Assembly: GCA_021732045.1 (NCBI GenBank)
Contig: JAKFWK010000003.1
Coordinates: 310,001-374,000 of the forward strand
Direction of reading: 5' to 3'
DNA: 64,000 nt
DNA from: Sulfurimonas sp.
GTDB taxonomy: Bacteria > Campylobacterota > Campylobacteria > Campylobacterales > Sulfurimonadaceae
The stretch's first letter is position 1, and each line of letters starts with the position of its first letter. The translations under genes and the position numbers were made by a program. Below are positions 9,072 to 17,984 of the stretch, piece by piece. The notes beneath the pieces were generated by a model, which was not told the DNA's origin, did not search any database, and was given only the letters and a program-made list of their open reading frames with translations.

Positions 9072-9091
9072 AATAATTACTTGTAATTATT
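9072..9091. promoter_or_regulatory. Second inverted repeat just upstream of the methyltransferase start
   Basis: AATAATTAC and GTAATTATT form perfect 9-base arms around a two-base centre, 15 bases before the ATG at 9107. The right half (ACTTGTAATTATT) resembles, in the same orientation, ACAAGTAATAATT at 9035-9047 after reverse complementation, so one protein could recognise both sites. The ribosome binding site AGAGGGAA lies immediately after it, so a protein bound here would block transcription or translation initiation. Confidence 0.45.
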
Positions 9092-9106
9092 AAAAAAGAG
9101 GGAATA

Positions 9107-9703
9107 ATGACTCCACAAACAAAATCAAAAGAGCGTGTTAGGGATTTAGCGGAGGTTTATACGAGTGAGCGAGAAGTACATGCTATGCTTGACCTTACAA
9201 AAAATTTCTCTGAAAAGATTGAGACCAGATATTTGGAACCTGCATGTGGAAATGGGAATTTTTTAGTAGAGATACTCAAACGCAAGCTCCACACAGTAAC
9301 TAGTAAATATAAAAAACAGCAAGATTTTGAATTTTACACTATAAAATCACTTGCAAACATTTATGGAATTGATATTTGCCAAGAGAATATAAATGAAGCA
9401 AAAGCCAGACTTCATGCTCTTGTCATAGAACACTACTCCTTTTCACAAAACACAAAAAAGCCATATAGCGGATTTTATAAAAGTGTAGATTTTGTGTTAA
9501 ACAAAAATATTCAAGTAGGCGACACGCTTAACCCTCAAAACAACATAATCTTTACAGAATTTACATCCCCTAAACTCTACTTTTTCAAAAGAAGAGAGTT
9601 TTTGTTTCGTGATTTGAGTATGCAAAACAGCTATCTTTTCAAACTGCGACCTATTCAAGAACATATGATTACAAAGTATTTGGAGCTAGATTATGTTGGT
9701 TAG
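9107..9703 (+). CDS. Adenine-specific DNA methyltransferase fragment or subunit (motif I only)
   Basis: The 198-residue protein carries the AdoMet-binding motif I (YLEPACGNGNFLVEIL, residues 43-57) and a following acidic turn (IYGIDICQENINEA), as in N6-adenine methyltransferases. It has no NPPY/DPPY catalytic motif. The C-terminus includes DTLNPQNN where that motif region might start, then diverges. The next gene, overlapping by 11 bp, supplies both a motif-I-like segment and NPPY. This may be a non-catalytic partner, a split enzyme or a degraded duplicate. It starts at an ATG after AGAGGGAATA, a good ribosome binding site. Confidence 0.75.
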   Translation: MTPQTKSKERVRDLAEVYTSEREVHAMLDLTKNFSEKIETRYLEPACGNGNFLVEILKRKLHTVTSKYKKQQDFEFYTIKSLANIYGIDICQENINEAKARLHALVIEHYSFSQNTKKPYSGFYKSVDFVLNKNIQVGDTLNPQNNIIFTEFTSPKLYFFKRREFLFRDLSMQNSYLFKLRPIQEHMITKYLELDYVG

Positions 9704-11195
9704 CAATATTACAGGTTCACACACTCCAGATATACTTGATTGTCTCTCCAACCTAAGCAGTGACGAGGTTTTTACTCCGCCAAAGATTGTAGCTGAAATG
9801 TTGGATTTGTTACCACAAGAATTGTGGTTGAATCCTGAAATAAAGTTTTTAGATCCAAGTGTAAAATCGGGCGTATTTTTGCGAGAGATTGCAAAAAGAC
9901 TCTTAGAAGGATTAAAAGAAAAAATACCAAATGAGCTAGAAAGAAAAGAGCATATTTACAAAAATATGGTTTTTGGGATGGCAATTACTGAAATAACATC
10001 GCTGATTTCAAGACGAAGTTTGTACTACACAAAAAATGCAGACAATGCAGAGTTTTCAGTTGTAAAAATGGATAAGAAAGATGGAAATATCATCTATAAG
10101 CATACGCAACATGAGTACAAAGATGCTAAATGTGTTTATTGTGGAGCTGTAAAAGGCGTGTTTGATGATAATAGTTTGGAAAATCACGCTTATAGATTTA
10201 TACATAAAGAGATGAAAGAGGAGTTTAGAGATATGAAATTTGATGTAATCGTAGGGAATCCGCCGTATCAACTCTCAGATGGAGGACATGGAGCAAGTGC
10301 TTCACCGCTTTATCATAGGTTTGTGGAACAGGCAAAAGCTATGAATCCAAAATATCTCACAATGATTATCCCAAGCCGTTGGTTTGCTGGTGGAAAAGGG
10401 CTTGATAGTTTTAGAGAGTCAATGCTCAATGACAAACGCATCAAAGAACTTGTAGATTATCCAAATGCAAGTGAGTGTTTTCCAGGAGTAGAAATTAAAG
10501 GCGGTGTTTGTTATTTTCTCTGGGATAAAAATCATAATGGCGATTGTAATGTGAGGACAATATCCAATGGTACCGCACTATTGCCTATGCAAAGGGCACT
10601 CAATGAAAATGATGTTTTTGTAAGATTTAATGAAGCAATTTCAATTCTAAATAAAGTAAAGAGTAAAAATGAAGTAACTTTAGATACACAAGTTTCTTCA
10701 CGAAAACCATTTGGTTTACCAACAAATTTTAAAACTATAACAACTAAAAAAATTGATGGACATTATAAGATATATGGCAATAAATTTATTGGTTATGTTA
10801 ATCCAGTACACATTGTAAAAAATAATGAGTGGATAGATATGTATAAAGTTTTAATATCAAAAGCATACGGTGCAGGTGAAGGTTATCCTCATCAAATCAT
10901 AGGAAAACCTTTTTTTGTTGAACCAAATTCAGTATGTACTGAAACATATTTAGTGGCAGGCTATTATGATAATATTGAAAAAGCCTTAAATCTAGAAAAA
11001 TATCTAAAAACAAAATTTGTAAGGTTTTTAATCTCTTTGATCAAATCTACTCAAGATATGCCATCAAAGACTCTTATATTTGTTCCAAAACTAGATATGA
11101 AAATAGAGTGGAGCGATAAAAAACTTTATGAAAGATATGCACTTACAAAAGATGAGATAGCTTTTATAGAGAGCATGATTAAGGAGATGTTGTAA
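9693..11195 (+). CDS. Eco57I-like adenine DNA methyltransferase
   Basis: The 500-residue protein has an AdoMet-binding region (EVFTPPKIVAEML, then KFLDPSVKSGVFL at 51-63), a CxxC pair at 147-150 and the catalytic motif IV NPPY at 189-192. Conserved IIPSRWFAGGKGLDSFRESML follows. This order is typical of Eco57I-type modification subunits, which methylate adenine. The C-terminal ~200 residues (from about FNEAISILNKVK) probably form the target recognition domain. The start overlaps the preceding gene by 11 bp and the stop overlaps the nuclease-helicase start (TAATG), so the three genes form one translational unit. Confidence 0.85.
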   Translation: MLVSNITGSHTPDILDCLSNLSSDEVFTPPKIVAEMLDLLPQELWLNPEIKFLDPSVKSGVFLREIAKRLLEGLKEKIPNELERKEHIYKNMVFGMAITEITSLISRRSLYYTKNADNAEFSVVKMDKKDGNIIYKHTQHEYKDAKCVYCGAVKGVFDDNSLENHAYRFIHKEMKEEFRDMKFDVIVGNPPYQLSDGGHGASASPLYHRFVEQAKAMNPKYLTMIIPSRWFAGGKGLDSFRESMLNDKRIKELVDYPNASECFPGVEIKGGVCYFLWDKNHNGDCNVRTISNGTALLPMQRALNENDVFVRFNEAISILNKVKSKNEVTLDTQVSSRKPFGLPTNFKTITTKKIDGHYKIYGNKFIGYVNPVHIVKNNEWIDMYKVLISKAYGAGEGYPHQIIGKPFFVEPNSVCTETYLVAGYYDNIEKALNLEKYLKTKFVRFLISLIKSTQDMPSKTLIFVPKLDMKIEWSDKKLYERYALTKDEIAFIESMIKEML

Positions 11196-13672
11196 TGGCA
11201 AAAGAGAACATCGCCGCTCCTGTAAAGCCAAAAATCTATGCCTATACAACACCAGAATTTAAACACAAAGGATTTCTGAAAATTGGCTATACCACCAGAG
11301 ATGTTGATGTGCGAATCTCTGAACAGTTTCCTACAAAATCTCCACATAAAAATCCTTATGAGATACTCTTAGATGAAGTTGCCGTAGATGATAATGATCT
11401 ATTTTTTGACGACCATGAAGTGCATAGAAGATTGGAACAAAAAGGTTTTGAGAGGGTTAATGGCGAGTGGTTTAAATGCAATGTCAAAGATATAAAAAGT
11501 GTTATCAATGAGATAAAATCCAACACAACAGTGCAACAAACAAGAGCATCAAACTTTCCCATGAGACCAGAACAAGCCGAAGCAGTAAGAGTAACAAGTG
11601 AATATTTTGACAGATATTCAAAATCAAAAGAGAAAAAAGCTCCACACTTTTTGTGGAATGCAAAAATGCGATTTGGAAAAACATTTGCAAGCTATCAATT
11701 AGCTCTCAACATGGGATGGACAAAGATTTTGGTACTTACTTATAAGCCAGCTGTACAAAATGCATGGAGAGAAGATTTGGCTTCACATGTAGATTTTGAT
11801 GGTTGGCAGTTTATCGGAAGTGGAGAGAGTTTTGATGGCATAGATGAGAGTAAACCATTTGTTTGGTTCGCTTCATTTCAGGACATTTTAGGCAAAACAA
11901 AAGATGGAAAAATAAAAGAGAGACTTGAAGCTGCACACTTGACTGATTGGGATTGCTGTATTTTAGATGAGTATCATTTTGGGTCATGGCGAGATAGTGC
12001 AAGAGACTTGTATGATGGCGATCCGAGCGAGCAAAAAGAGTTTAAAAATGAAGATAAACTTTTAGATGAAGAGCTCAATGAAGAGGTTTTTCCACTAAGT
12101 GTAAATGCTTTTTTGTACCTTTCTGGCACGCCGTTTCGTGCAGTTTCTTCGGGGGAGTTTTTGGAAGATCAGATATTTAACTGGACTTATTCAGATGAAC
12201 AAAGAGAAAAAACTCTTTGGAATGAGAAGCTTCAAGGTGAAAACCCTTATGCTTCTTTACCTCAAATGACGCTCATGACTTATCAAATGCCTGAAGATAT
12301 ACGAGAGGTAGCACTCAAGGGAGAGAATAACGAGTTTGATTTGAGTGAATTTTTCAAAGCAGAAAATGAAATTTTTAAGTATGAAAATGAGGTGCAAAAG
12401 TGGCTTAATCTTATTAGAGGACAACACATGTCTGCTAACCCGATAGCAGGAAGTGACGCAATAAAACCGCCGATACCCTTTGAGGATACGAGACTTTTGA
12501 ATACGCTATTGCATACTTTTTGGTTTTTGCCCTCTGTGGCTTCATGTTTTGCAATGGACAAGTTACTTAAAGCCAAGGTAAATACATTTTATCATGATTA
12601 TCATATAATAATTGCCGCTGGAGCGGGGGCAGGAATAGGAGAAAAAGCTTTACCTCCTGTAAAAAAAGCGATGAAAAATCCACTGAAAACAAAAACAATA
12701 ACGCTTTCATGTGGAAAACTTACAACAGGTGTCTCCGTGCCTCCATGGAGTGGAATTTTTATGCTTCGCAATACATCAAGTCCAGAAACCTATTTTCAAG
12801 CCGCATTTCGTGTACAAACACCGTGGAGTGTGAAAAATATAGATAAAAAATCACCAAATAAATCTGAAATATTAAAAACAATATGTTATGTTTTTGATTT
12901 TGCACCAAACCGTGCTTTACAGCTCATCTCTGAATATAGTGCAAGACTTGATTTAAAAGATACGAGTAGTCCTGAAAAAAGAGTAGAAGAGTTTATAAAA
13001 TTTTTACCAGTACTTTGTTATGACGGCTACTCAATGACAGAACTTAATGCAGGAGAATTGCTTGACATAGTAGCTTCAGGAACAGCTTCAACCATGCTTG
13101 CAAAAAGATGGCAAAGTGCTCAACTGGTAAATGTAGACAATATGACGCTTGAAAAACTTTTAAACAATGATATAGCTATGGATGCCTTAGAAAATATAGA
13201 AGCGTTTAGAGGTTTGTCTAAGGATATAAAAAAAGTTATCTCATCTGAAAAAGCACTAAACAAAGCCAAAAAAGAAAAAAGTGAGCTTACGCAAAAAGAA
13301 GAAAAAGAGAAAAAAGAGAATCAAGGATTTAAAAAAATTCTTAGAGAAAAGCTTATCAAATTTGCCACTAGAGTGCCTATTTTTATGTACTTGACCGATA
13401 ATCGCGAAGAGACACTTCAAGATGTTATTACGGAGCTTGAGCCTGAGCTTTTTACAAAGGTAACAGGTTTGAAAGTTAAAGATTTTGAGCTTCTTGCTGA
13501 GATTGGTGTTTTTAATTCACAAGTTATGAACTCTGCAATTTTCGCTTTTAAAAGATTTGAAGAGGGGAGTTTGACTTATGCTGGTGGAGATAAACTAAGT
13601 GAATATGTTGGCGGATACGATGCTATTGTGGCAAGGACTGAATTAGCTGAAATAAACGATGGAATAATGTAG
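11195..13672 (+). CDS. GIY-YIG nuclease fused to a superfamily 2 helicase (restriction subunit)
   Basis: In this 825-residue protein residues about 12-100 look like a GIY-YIG nuclease of the T5orf172 type (KIYAYTTPEF, LKIGYTTRDVDVR, and a downstream E/N region at VNGEWFKC). Helicase motifs follow: a Walker A variant MRFGKTFASYQ (158-168), ILDEYH (a DEAD-box variant) near 255, and LSGTPFRA as motif III near 310. A late segment FQAAFRVQTPW resembles motif VI. A charged coiled coil (KKEKSELTQKEEKEKKENQ) lies near 690-710. The nuclease probably cuts after ATP-driven tracking on unmodified DNA, as in Type I/III systems, although GIY-YIG is better known from Type II enzymes. Confidence 0.8.
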   Translation: MAKENIAAPVKPKIYAYTTPEFKHKGFLKIGYTTRDVDVRISEQFPTKSPHKNPYEILLDEVAVDDNDLFFDDHEVHRRLEQKGFERVNGEWFKCNVKDIKSVINEIKSNTTVQQTRASNFPMRPEQAEAVRVTSEYFDRYSKSKEKKAPHFLWNAKMRFGKTFASYQLALNMGWTKILVLTYKPAVQNAWREDLASHVDFDGWQFIGSGESFDGIDESKPFVWFASFQDILGKTKDGKIKERLEAAHLTDWDCCILDEYHFGSWRDSARDLYDGDPSEQKEFKNEDKLLDEELNEEVFPLSVNAFLYLSGTPFRAVSSGEFLEDQIFNWTYSDEQREKTLWNEKLQGENPYASLPQMTLMTYQMPEDIREVALKGENNEFDLSEFFKAENEIFKYENEVQKWLNLIRGQHMSANPIAGSDAIKPPIPFEDTRLLNTLLHTFWFLPSVASCFAMDKLLKAKVNTFYHDYHIIIAAGAGAGIGEKALPPVKKAMKNPLKTKTITLSCGKLTTGVSVPPWSGIFMLRNTSSPETYFQAAFRVQTPWSVKNIDKKSPNKSEILKTICYVFDFAPNRALQLISEYSARLDLKDTSSPEKRVEEFIKFLPVLCYDGYSMTELNAGELLDIVASGTASTMLAKRWQSAQLVNVDNMTLEKLLNNDIAMDALENIEAFRGLSKDIKKVISSEKALNKAKKEKSELTQKEEKEKKENQGFKKILREKLIKFATRVPIFMYLTDNREETLQDVITELEPELFTKVTGLKVKDFELLAEIGVFNSQVMNSAIFAFKRFEEGSLTYAGGDKLSEYVGGYDAIVARTELAEINDGIM

Positions 13673-13725
13673 ATTAACCAATTTCGTTGTACGATAATGA
13701 TATAAATTTTCATCAGGAGTTTGTT

Positions 13726-14244
13726 ATGGCTAGAGTTGGTAATTCGATTATTAAGGGCATAGATATCAAAGAACTTGTTGAGCTGCTTAATAGGGCTTAT
13801 GCAGATGAATGGTTGGCTTATTATCAATATTTTATTGAGAGTAAAGTTGTTAAAGGCATTATGAAGGATGCTGCTATTGTTGAGTTGAACCAGCATGCGG
13901 CGGATGAGCTAAGACATGCTACAATGATAGCGGATAGGATTATTCAGCTTGGCGGAACGCCGCTTTTGCATCCAAAAGAGTGGATGAAACAGACAAATTG
14001 CGGTTATGATAAGCCTAAAAATTTTGATGTTGTGGCAATACTTCAAGATGCTATCAATGGTGAGCAGTGCGCCATCAAAACCTACTCAAACATAGTTGAA
14101 TTCACAAAAAATAAAGACATAGTAACCTACGATATAGTTTCCCAGATTTTGGGCGATGAAGTGGGACATGAAGAGGATTTGCAAACACTTCATGATGATA
14201 TAACTGAGTTTGTGCAGGATTTGAAAAAGAGTTTAGCAGTTTAG
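13726..14244 (+). CDS. Dps-like ferritin (thioferritin-like) diiron protein
   Basis: The 172-residue, all-helical protein has the ferroxidase ligands expected of the ferritin superfamily: E28, E61 with H64 (ELRH), E113, and E145 with H148 (DEVGH). Cysteines C92 and C115 lie near the diiron site with spacing similar to that of archaeal/bacterial Dps-like thioferritins, which detoxify peroxide and store iron. ATG 13726 is preferred because AGGAG precedes it by six bases; the longer reading from TTG 13687 lacks such a site. It stands 10 bp before the VWA gene and may be cotranscribed with it. Confidence 0.82.
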   Translation: MARVGNSIIKGIDIKELVELLNRAYADEWLAYYQYFIESKVVKGIMKDAAIVELNQHAADELRHATMIADRIIQLGGTPLLHPKEWMKQTNCGYDKPKNFDVVAILQDAINGEQCAIKTYSNIVEFTKNKDIVTYDIVSQILGDEVGHEEDLQTLHDDITEFVQDLKKSLAV

Positions 14245-14254
14245 TTTTTTATAG

Positions 14255-15397
14255 ATGGAAGTGATACATTTAGAGCAAAAAATATCTCAAGCTAAAGCAA
14301 AACTCCTAGTAAACTACCCATTTTTTGGTGTGATAGCATCTAAGCTTGAGTTGATTTTAAACAACGATATTCAAGCTTCCAAAAGCAATGGAAAAACGCT
14401 TGAGTATAACGAAGATTTTTTTGCCCGTTTAACCCTCGATGAGATGGAATTTATCTTTGCAAATGGCGCTATGCACGCTTCACTCTCTCATGAAAACAGA
14501 CGAGGTCAAAGAAGTTCTTGGCTCTGGCAACTCTCTACCGACTACGCTATCAATGATATGTTAGTGGAAAATGGATTCTCTCGCCCAGATGAGGCGCACT
14601 ACTCTAAAAGATTTGTCGGACTTTATGCAGAAGAGATTTACGAGCAACTCAAAGAGGATATTTTAAGAGATGAGCTCGAATATGAAGCTGATGATAAGGA
14701 TGACATAAAGAGTGATGAGCAAAATCAAAATGAAGATGAACAAAAAAACAAAACTCCTCAAGAGAGTGAAAATGGCGGACTAAAAGAGCAACTTTTTATG
14801 GAGGAAGCCCTAGCGTTACTTGACGCAGAGATAAAAAAAGGAGATGCTCCAAAGGGCATAAACAGGTTTTTCAATCTCTCTTACAACAGCAAGATAGATT
14901 GGCGAGATGAGCTAAAAGTCGCGCTAGAGCGGTTTCATAAAGATGATTTTACTCTTTTGCCACCGAGCAAAAAGTTTTTGCATATGGGAGTTTACCTGCC
15001 ATCTTCCACTAGTCAAAGAGTTAAACTTGTGATTGCGGTAGACAGTTCAGGCTCGGTTGATGAGAAACTTTTAAACACTTTTTTAAATGAAGTAGATTTT
15101 ATGATGAGTTTAGTTCAAAACTACCAGATAGAGCTTCTAGTCTGCGATGATAAAATCCGTTCCCATACAACTTTTTATAGCGGGGATACTTTGGAAGTAA
15201 ACTTAATTGGTGGTGGAGCAACGGATTTTAGGGCAGTTTTTGAGTTTGTGGAAAAAGAGCTCGATGATGTAAATCTGCTACTATATTTTAGTGATTTAGA
15301 TGGGATTTTTCCAGATAAAGAGCCGTTATACCAAGTTAAATGGATATCTCCAAAAGATACGACCGCGCCATTTGGGACTGTTTTGGTGATTGATTAG
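14255..15397 (+). CDS. VWA-like protein of the DUF2201 family, MoxR partner type
   Basis: The 380-residue protein has an N-terminal metallopeptidase-like domain (DUF2201_N, about 1-130), a highly charged linker (about 145-185) and a C-terminal VWA-like domain with a MIDAS motif DSSGS, the threonine in GGGATDF and an aspartate in FSDLDG. Family members usually have HExxH-like zinc ligands; here the region reads NGAMHASLSHENRR. Two histidines remain, but the first His-Glu pair appears to be replaced, so peptidase activity is doubtful. Such genes normally follow a MoxR ATPase; the probable partner is at 5111-6106. The last 4 bp overlap the convergent regulator gene. Confidence 0.8.
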   Translation: MEVIHLEQKISQAKAKLLVNYPFFGVIASKLELILNNDIQASKSNGKTLEYNEDFFARLTLDEMEFIFANGAMHASLSHENRRGQRSSWLWQLSTDYAINDMLVENGFSRPDEAHYSKRFVGLYAEEIYEQLKEDILRDELEYEADDKDDIKSDEQNQNEDEQKNKTPQESENGGLKEQLFMEEALALLDAEIKKGDAPKGINRFFNLSYNSKIDWRDELKVALERFHKDDFTLLPPSKKFLHMGVYLPSSTSQRVKLVIAVDSSGSVDEKLLNTFLNEVDFMMSLVQNYQIELLVCDDKIRSHTTFYSGDTLEVNLIGGGATDFRAVFEFVEKELDDVNLLLYFSDLDGIFPDKEPLYQVKWISPKDTTAPFGTVLVID

Positions 15398-16638
15398 TCG
15401 TGTACAACTTGGTTCGTGCTGTTTTGCATTGCATTGTATAGTAGCATATCCGCTTTGCCAATCGTCTCATCTAGTGTATCTTCGCGGTTTAAGACAGCGC
15501 CGATAGATATTGTGAAGTTTATTTTTTCATTTTTACTTGTGGTTGTTGTGTGATTTTGCACATTTGTTTTTAGCTCTTCAAGCTTTTCAAGGATTTCATC
15601 TTCGGTTGTGTTCTTTAGTACGACACAGAACTCTTCGCTATTGAATCTAGCGACCATATCATCCGGATTTATGGTTGCTCTTAGGACATCAGCTAGGCTA
15701 ACTATAGCGCTATCTGCGGCATCATGACCAAATGTGTCACTAATCTTTTTGAAGTTATCTATGTTTATTATAGCAATGGCAAACTTCTCATTCTCATCCA
15801 CTGCTTTTTTAAAGTACCCATCAATATTTTCATAAAAGTATCTTCTATTATAAAGACCTGTTAAAAAATCTCTATTTGTATGATTTGTTATGATTTGAAT
15901 ATTCTCAAGAGCTTCTATAGAGTTGTTTATGCGACATGAAAACTCCTCTTTGGAGAAAGGCTTTTTGATGTAGTCGTTCGCACCACTTTTTAAGAATATA
16001 GCAGTTGTTTCATCGTCAGAGTCAGAGGAGATGGCAATAATGCCAACATCGTTTTTGTTATGCTCCTTTCTGATTTCTCTTGTTAGCTCTAATCCGTTCA
16101 TAACTGGCATATTGTAGTCTGTTAAAACTAGACTTATATCTTGATTTGAGTGAATCATTCCAAGGGCTTCCTCTCCATGGGCTACGGTTATTACTTTGTA
16201 AAACATATTTTCAAGCATACCTTGTATCTGTTTTCTAAATACGAGAGAGTCATCAACAACCAATATTTTATGATTTTTATTTTTCTTTAGCCTTTTTATA
16301 GACTGAATAATATAGTTAACATCATCCACTCCACCCTTATTTACATAATCTATAATATTTTTTTGAAGCATCTTTTTTCTAAACTCTTTGTCTATATTGC
16401 CACTTAAAACTATAACACGATTGTTTTTTTCTAAAATATAATCAACAACTTCGCCATTTGGAGCATCAGGTAGATTTAAATCAGTAAGTATTAAAAAATA
16501 ACTATATTTTTTTGTAAAGAGTTTTGCTTCAGAAAGAGAGTGTGCGATATCAACTTCTAGACTAAGTTCGGAACTAATTTTTTTTGCCATTAATTTTGCT
16601 AGCGTTTTGTTGTCTTCGATTATTAAAATTCTTTCCAT
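15394..16638 (-). CDS. Dual-receiver response regulator with degenerate GGDEF domain
   Basis: The 414-residue protein starts with receiver 1 (ILIIEDN...LILTDLNLPD, phospho-acceptor Asp about 54), then receiver 2 (ILVVDDS...LVLTDYNMPVMNG, with the lysine in YIKKPF). A GGDEF-type domain begins at DFLTGLYNRRYF. Its signature GG[DE]EF reads FNSEEF, so both glycines are lost and diguanylate cyclase activity is unlikely or altered; it may instead bind nucleotide. The first receiver ends in YVNKGG, so its acceptor lysine is in a non-standard setting. The gene is convergent with the VWA gene. Confidence 0.85.
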   Translation of the reverse strand: MERILIIEDNKTLAKLMAKKISSELSLEVDIAHSLSEAKLFTKKYSYFLILTDLNLPDAPNGEVVDYILEKNNRVIVLSGNIDKEFRKKMLQKNIIDYVNKGGVDDVNYIIQSIKRLKKNKNHKILVVDDSLVFRKQIQGMLENMFYKVITVAHGEEALGMIHSNQDISLVLTDYNMPVMNGLELTREIRKEHNKNDVGIIAISSDSDDETTAIFLKSGANDYIKKPFSKEEFSCRINNSIEALENIQIITNHTNRDFLTGLYNRRYFYENIDGYFKKAVDENEKFAIAIINIDNFKKISDTFGHDAADSAIVSLADVLRATINPDDMVARFNSEEFCVVLKNTTEDEILEKLEELKTNVQNHTTTTSKNEKINFTISIGAVLNREDTLDETIGKADMLLYNAMQNSTNQVVHD

Positions 16639-16722
16639 TTTTTTTGATTCCTAAATTGTATTGGTCAAAAATTTTACCATTTTTTATCTCTATTTTTAAT
16701 TACTGTTGATAGAGTGTTGTTT

Positions 16723-17982
16723 ATGGATTTAACAAACAATATTTTAGAAAAATTAAAAGATAAAAAGAGTGTTTTTTTAACAGGTGGTGCTGGAGTTGGA
16801 AAGACAACAATTACAAAAAATATCATAAAGCACTATGAAGATGATGCAAAAAAAGTTGCAAAACTAGCCTCAACTGCAATGGCGGCAACCCTTATAGATG
16901 GACAAACGCTTCATAGTTTTTTGGATTTTGGAATTGCCGGAAATTTAAAAGAGTTAGAACTAAACGGTAAGCTTGACATCAGCAAAAAAGTTAAAAAAGT
17001 ACTCTCTAGTATGAGTCTTCTTGTTATAGATGAGGTTTCAATGGTGAGTGATGCACTTTTAGAGATGGTGCATCTAAGACTGCTTCAAGCGGACTTTAAA
17101 GGTTCACTTTTGATAGTTGGCGATTTTTTACAGCTTCCACCAGTTGTTCGTGGTTCATCTGAAGTTAGGTTTGCATTTGAGTCATCATCATGGAGTAAAT
17201 TTGCGTTTGAAGTGGTGGAACTAACTCATATTTATAGAACCGACGATAAGGATTTTATAGAGCTTTTAAAGGATATTAGAAGTGGATATGTTGATGAGAA
17301 TGTTCATAATATTTTGAATGAGTTCATAAAACCTCTGCCGCAAGATTTGAGTCAGTTTACATTTCTTTTTGGGAAAAATGAGTCGGCTTCAAGGCACAAT
17401 AAAAATCAGTTGGAGTTCATTGAGAGTGAGCTTTTCATAAAAATAGCCGAGGTTGTAAAACATCAAAAAAGTGTCAAAGATGCTGAGATTGAGAGGTTTA
17501 TGAGTGATGCAAGAGTTGATAAAAACCTAGAGTTAAAACTAGGCGCCCCCGTACTTTTTACAAGAAACGCATGGAACTACTTTAATGGTGAGAGAGGTTT
17601 GGTTGTAAAAATAGAGAGCGAGTTTGTATATGTTAGGAAAAGTGATGGTACAGTTGTAAAACTTGAAGCAATTGCCCAAAGTAAGAAGTCATGGATAGAA
17701 AAATCAATTGGCTCAAAAAAAGAGATTGTAGAGGAATCGCTATTTAGCGTCTATCAGTTCCCTATAAAACTAGCATTTGCCATAACAATACACAAGTCAC
17801 AAGGCATGAGCATTGAGGATTTGATTGTAGAGACAAATGAAATTTTTGCTCCATCACAGTTCTATGTAGCAATCTCAAGAAGTTCAAATCCAAAAAGATT
17901 AACACTTATTGCACCAAGAAAACAGTGGAGAGATATAGTTTTTGTAAACCAAAAAGCTTTGAGATTTGTAAGGGGCAGTTGA
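16723..17982 (+). CDS. Pif1/RecD-like ATP-dependent DNA helicase
   Basis: The 419-residue superfamily 1B helicase has Walker A FLTGGAGVGKTT at about 18-29, motif Ia ASTAMAATLIDGQTLHSF, Walker B LLVIDEVSMVSD, motif III VGDFLQLPPV and C-terminal motifs ITIHKSQGMS and YVAISRS. This is the core of Pif1-type enzymes, which unwind DNA 5' to 3' and remove secondary structures. There is no extra N-terminal domain, and it is shorter than RecD. ATG 16723 is preferred to GTG 16714. It is divergent from the dual-receiver regulator; the 84-bp gap carries both promoters. Confidence 0.88.
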   Translation: MDLTNNILEKLKDKKSVFLTGGAGVGKTTITKNIIKHYEDDAKKVAKLASTAMAATLIDGQTLHSFLDFGIAGNLKELELNGKLDISKKVKKVLSSMSLLVIDEVSMVSDALLEMVHLRLLQADFKGSLLIVGDFLQLPPVVRGSSEVRFAFESSSWSKFAFEVVELTHIYRTDDKDFIELLKDIRSGYVDENVHNILNEFIKPLPQDLSQFTFLFGKNESASRHNKNQLEFIESELFIKIAEVVKHQKSVKDAEIERFMSDARVDKNLELKLGAPVLFTRNAWNYFNGERGLVVKIESEFVYVRKSDGTVVKLEAIAQSKKSWIEKSIGSKKEIVEESLFSVYQFPIKLAFAITIHKSQGMSIEDLIVETNEIFAPSQFYVAISRSSNPKRLTLIAPRKQWRDIVFVNQKALRFVRGS

Positions 17983-17984
17983 GT

